This document shows positions 62,981-64,000 of a stretch of 64,000 nt of DNA, in pieces. Position 1 is the stretch's first letter, and the number at the start of each line of letters is the position of its first letter. The DNA is from Iocasia fonsfrigidae. Its GTDB lineage: Bacteria; Bacillota; Halanaerobiia; Halanaerobiales; DTU029. Below the pieces are notes generated by a model. The model was not told where the DNA came from, searched no databases, and saw nothing but the letters and a program-made list of their open reading frames with translations. The stretch is taken from contig NZ_CP046640.1 in the NCBI RefSeq assembly GCF_017751145.1, positions 3,576,137 through 3,640,136 on the forward strand, read 5' to 3'. Position numbers and translations under genes: made by a program.

Positions 62981-63009
62981 ATTATACCAGAAATATAGTT
63001 AGATGTCAA
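62981..63009 (-). promoter_or_regulatory. Consensus sigma-A promoter of araFGH
   Basis: TTGACA (63009-63004), 17 nt, TATAAT (62986-62981) on the minus strand. A perfect match to consensus, implying strong expression restrained by a repressor. Confidence 0.85.
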
Positions 63010-63059
63010 ATAATTTACACTAAAGTCAATAGTGGAAATATTATAAGATAAACCCCAAA

Positions 63060-63647
63060 TTAAAGTTCAAACTGTTGATCGGCATCAATAATATCCCTGG
63101 CGATAATAACCATTTTTTTGTTCTGCTCATTGCTCCTTTTCTGTAGCAAGCGCATAGCCTCTGCCTCTTTTAAATCCATTCTGTCCATCAGGATACCTTT
63201 GGCCTGTTCAATTAATTTGCGAGCTTTCAAGGCCTCCTCTGCATTATCCAGTTCATCCTGTAGTTTTTTAAATTCTGCAAAACGGGCCCGGGCAATATCA
63301 ATCGCCGGTCTTATATCATTAATACCCACAGGTTTGATTAGATACCCAAATACACCAGCCTCTGTTGCCCGGTCAATCAATTTCTGATCATTATACCCAG
63401 TTATAATAATACAGGGAATTAAACACTGCTCATTGATCCTGCTGGCTGCTTCTATACCGTCCATAGAAGGCATATTAATGTCCAATAAAATCAAATCAGG
63501 CTTTTTCTCCAGGGCTAATTTAACTGCCTGTTTACCATCTAAAGCCTCCCCAACAACCCGATGACCGAGCTTTTCCAGATTAGATTTCAAACCCATTAAT
63601 ATGACTGACTCATCCTCAGCTATTAAAACATTTAATGATTTATCCAT
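63060..63647 (-). CDS. ANTAR-domain response regulator (AmiR/NasT type)
   Basis: A 195-residue protein. The receiver has acidic residues in VLIAEDESVIL, phospho-Asp in PDLILLDINMPSMDG and Lys in YLIKPV. After a coiled coil (residues ~118-140) the ANTAR RNA-binding bundle follows (LIEQAKGILMDRMDLKEAEA, LLQKRSNEQNKKMVIIARDI). Phosphorylated ANTAR proteins bind paired leader hairpins and prevent termination. It follows its sensor kinase by 13 nt, as in EutV/EutW pairs. The target operon is not evident. Confidence 0.92.
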   Translation of the reverse strand: MDKSLNVLIAEDESVILMGLKSNLEKLGHRVVGEALDGKQAVKLALEKKPDLILLDINMPSMDGIEAASRINEQCLIPCIIITGYNDQKLIDRATEAGVFGYLIKPVGINDIRPAIDIARARFAEFKKLQDELDNAEEALKARKLIEQAKGILMDRMDLKEAEAMRLLQKRSNEQNKKMVIIARDIIDADQQFEL

Positions 63648-63660
63648 AAATCACACCCCT

Positions 63661-64000
63661 TTAAAACGGTATACTGATATCCACCTGGGTACCATTAACA
63701 GATGACAACTTTATATCACCTCGAAACTGATGTTTCACAATAGAAAAAACTATGGATAAACCAAGACTATCTAATTCATCCATCTTAAAATCAGCTGGTA
63801 ACCCCTTCCCATTATCTTTAACTATCAGTTTAATCCTATCCCTGCTTTTACAGCATAATATCTTAACTTCCCCCTGGTTGTTTTCTGGAAAGGCATGTTC
63901 AAGGCAGTTGCTAACTAATTCGTTAATAACTAAAGCAATAGCAGAGGCCTTATCATAAGAAATAAAAATATCATCAAGTTCCAGTATCATCTTAACCTTA
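63661..64000 (-). CDS. Sensor histidine kinase (HWE/HisKA_2 type), C-terminal part
   Basis: Only the last ~113 residues are in the window; the frame runs open past 64000. Visible are the N-box INELVSNCLEHAFP, G1 box VKDNGKGLP and LGLSIVFSIVKHQFRGDI, ending in GTQVDISIPF. The ELVSNCLEHAF form is that of HisKA_2 kinases, the usual partners of ANTAR regulators. The sensor domain and phospho-His are outside the window. Confidence 0.85.
   Translation of the reverse strand, partial: KVKMILELDDIFISYDKASAIALVINELVSNCLEHAFPENNQGEVKILCCKSRDRIKLIVKDNGKGLPADFKMDELDSLGLSIVFSIVKHQFRGDIKLSSVNGTQVDISIPF

Noticed and set aside
1-64000. CRISPR arrays, tRNA/rRNA genes, T-box or other known riboswitches
   Set aside because: I looked for regular spaced repeats, cloverleaf motifs and the T-box TGGNACCGCG signature and found none that I could support by eye; short or divergent examples could be missed.

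Overview
The window looks like chromosome from a low-GC, anaerobic, probably diderm Firmicute of the Halanaerobiales type. This is inference. It rests on low-GC codon use with strong Shine-Dalgarno sites and many TTG/GTG starts, a PTS with regulatory-Ser HPr, a pyrophosphate-type phosphofructokinase tail, a spore photoproduct lyase, and an LPS-type CMP-KDO synthetase homologue. I saw no rRNA, tRNA, CRISPR array or intact transposase. Almost all genes lie on the minus strand and most serve uptake and breakdown of plant-type sugars and sugar acids.

Layout. 1-3.5 kb: phosphofructokinase C-terminus, the general PTS pair ptsH-ptsI, a DUF1232 protein and RidA. 3.6-14.8 kb: an AT-rich island with fucI, a decayed ribokinase, a LacI regulator, a 2-hydroxyacid dehydrogenase, TRAP transporter dctPQM, a DapA-family lyase, an IclR regulator, a KdsB homologue and a YhcH/NanQ-like protein. 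I propose it handles a 3-deoxy-ulosonic acid such as KDO, with FucI working as a D-arabinose isomerase. 15.3-21.8 kb: a chemoreceptor and two dihydroxyacetone-kinase sets (dhaKLM plus a private HPr, then a divergent dhaK2L2). 22-29.4 kb: a Liv-type ABC importer with a cysteine desulfidase-family enzyme, an ATC-hydrolase-like protein and an XRE-cupin regulator. 29.7-32.9 kb: splB, degV and a lone ATP sulfurylase. 33.3-40.2 kb: a second AT-rich island with a galactitol-type EIIC lacking IIA/IIB, FGGY kinase, class II aldolase, SDR, 2-hydroxyacid dehydrogenase and DeoR regulator. 40.7-42 kb: PHP phosphoesterase and YjbQ. 42.2-50.7 kb: uxuB, uxuA, GntR, Zn-dehydrogenase, YiaK-type dehydrogenase and a second TRAP system (hexonate/hexuronate use). 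51-54.3 kb: LarA, CheY and a LysM-M23 peptidase. 54.5-62.7 kb: a broken aldose-epimerase relative, a DUF5107-TPR protein, an AraC regulator and araFGH. 63-64 kb: an ANTAR regulator with its sensor kinase (cut by the window end).

Several things are not visible from intact genes alone. There are two decayed group IIC intron remnants, each directly behind an intrinsic terminator and each at the edge of an AT-rich island. There is a ribokinase pseudogene and an epimerase pseudogene. A repeated TGTAAACGTTTTAT operator occurs in the ulosonic-acid island. Two nested-palindrome intergenic elements lie near 19.3 and 52.6 kb. Three promoters carry repressor-type palindromes, and several binding-protein genes are followed by intercistronic hairpins.
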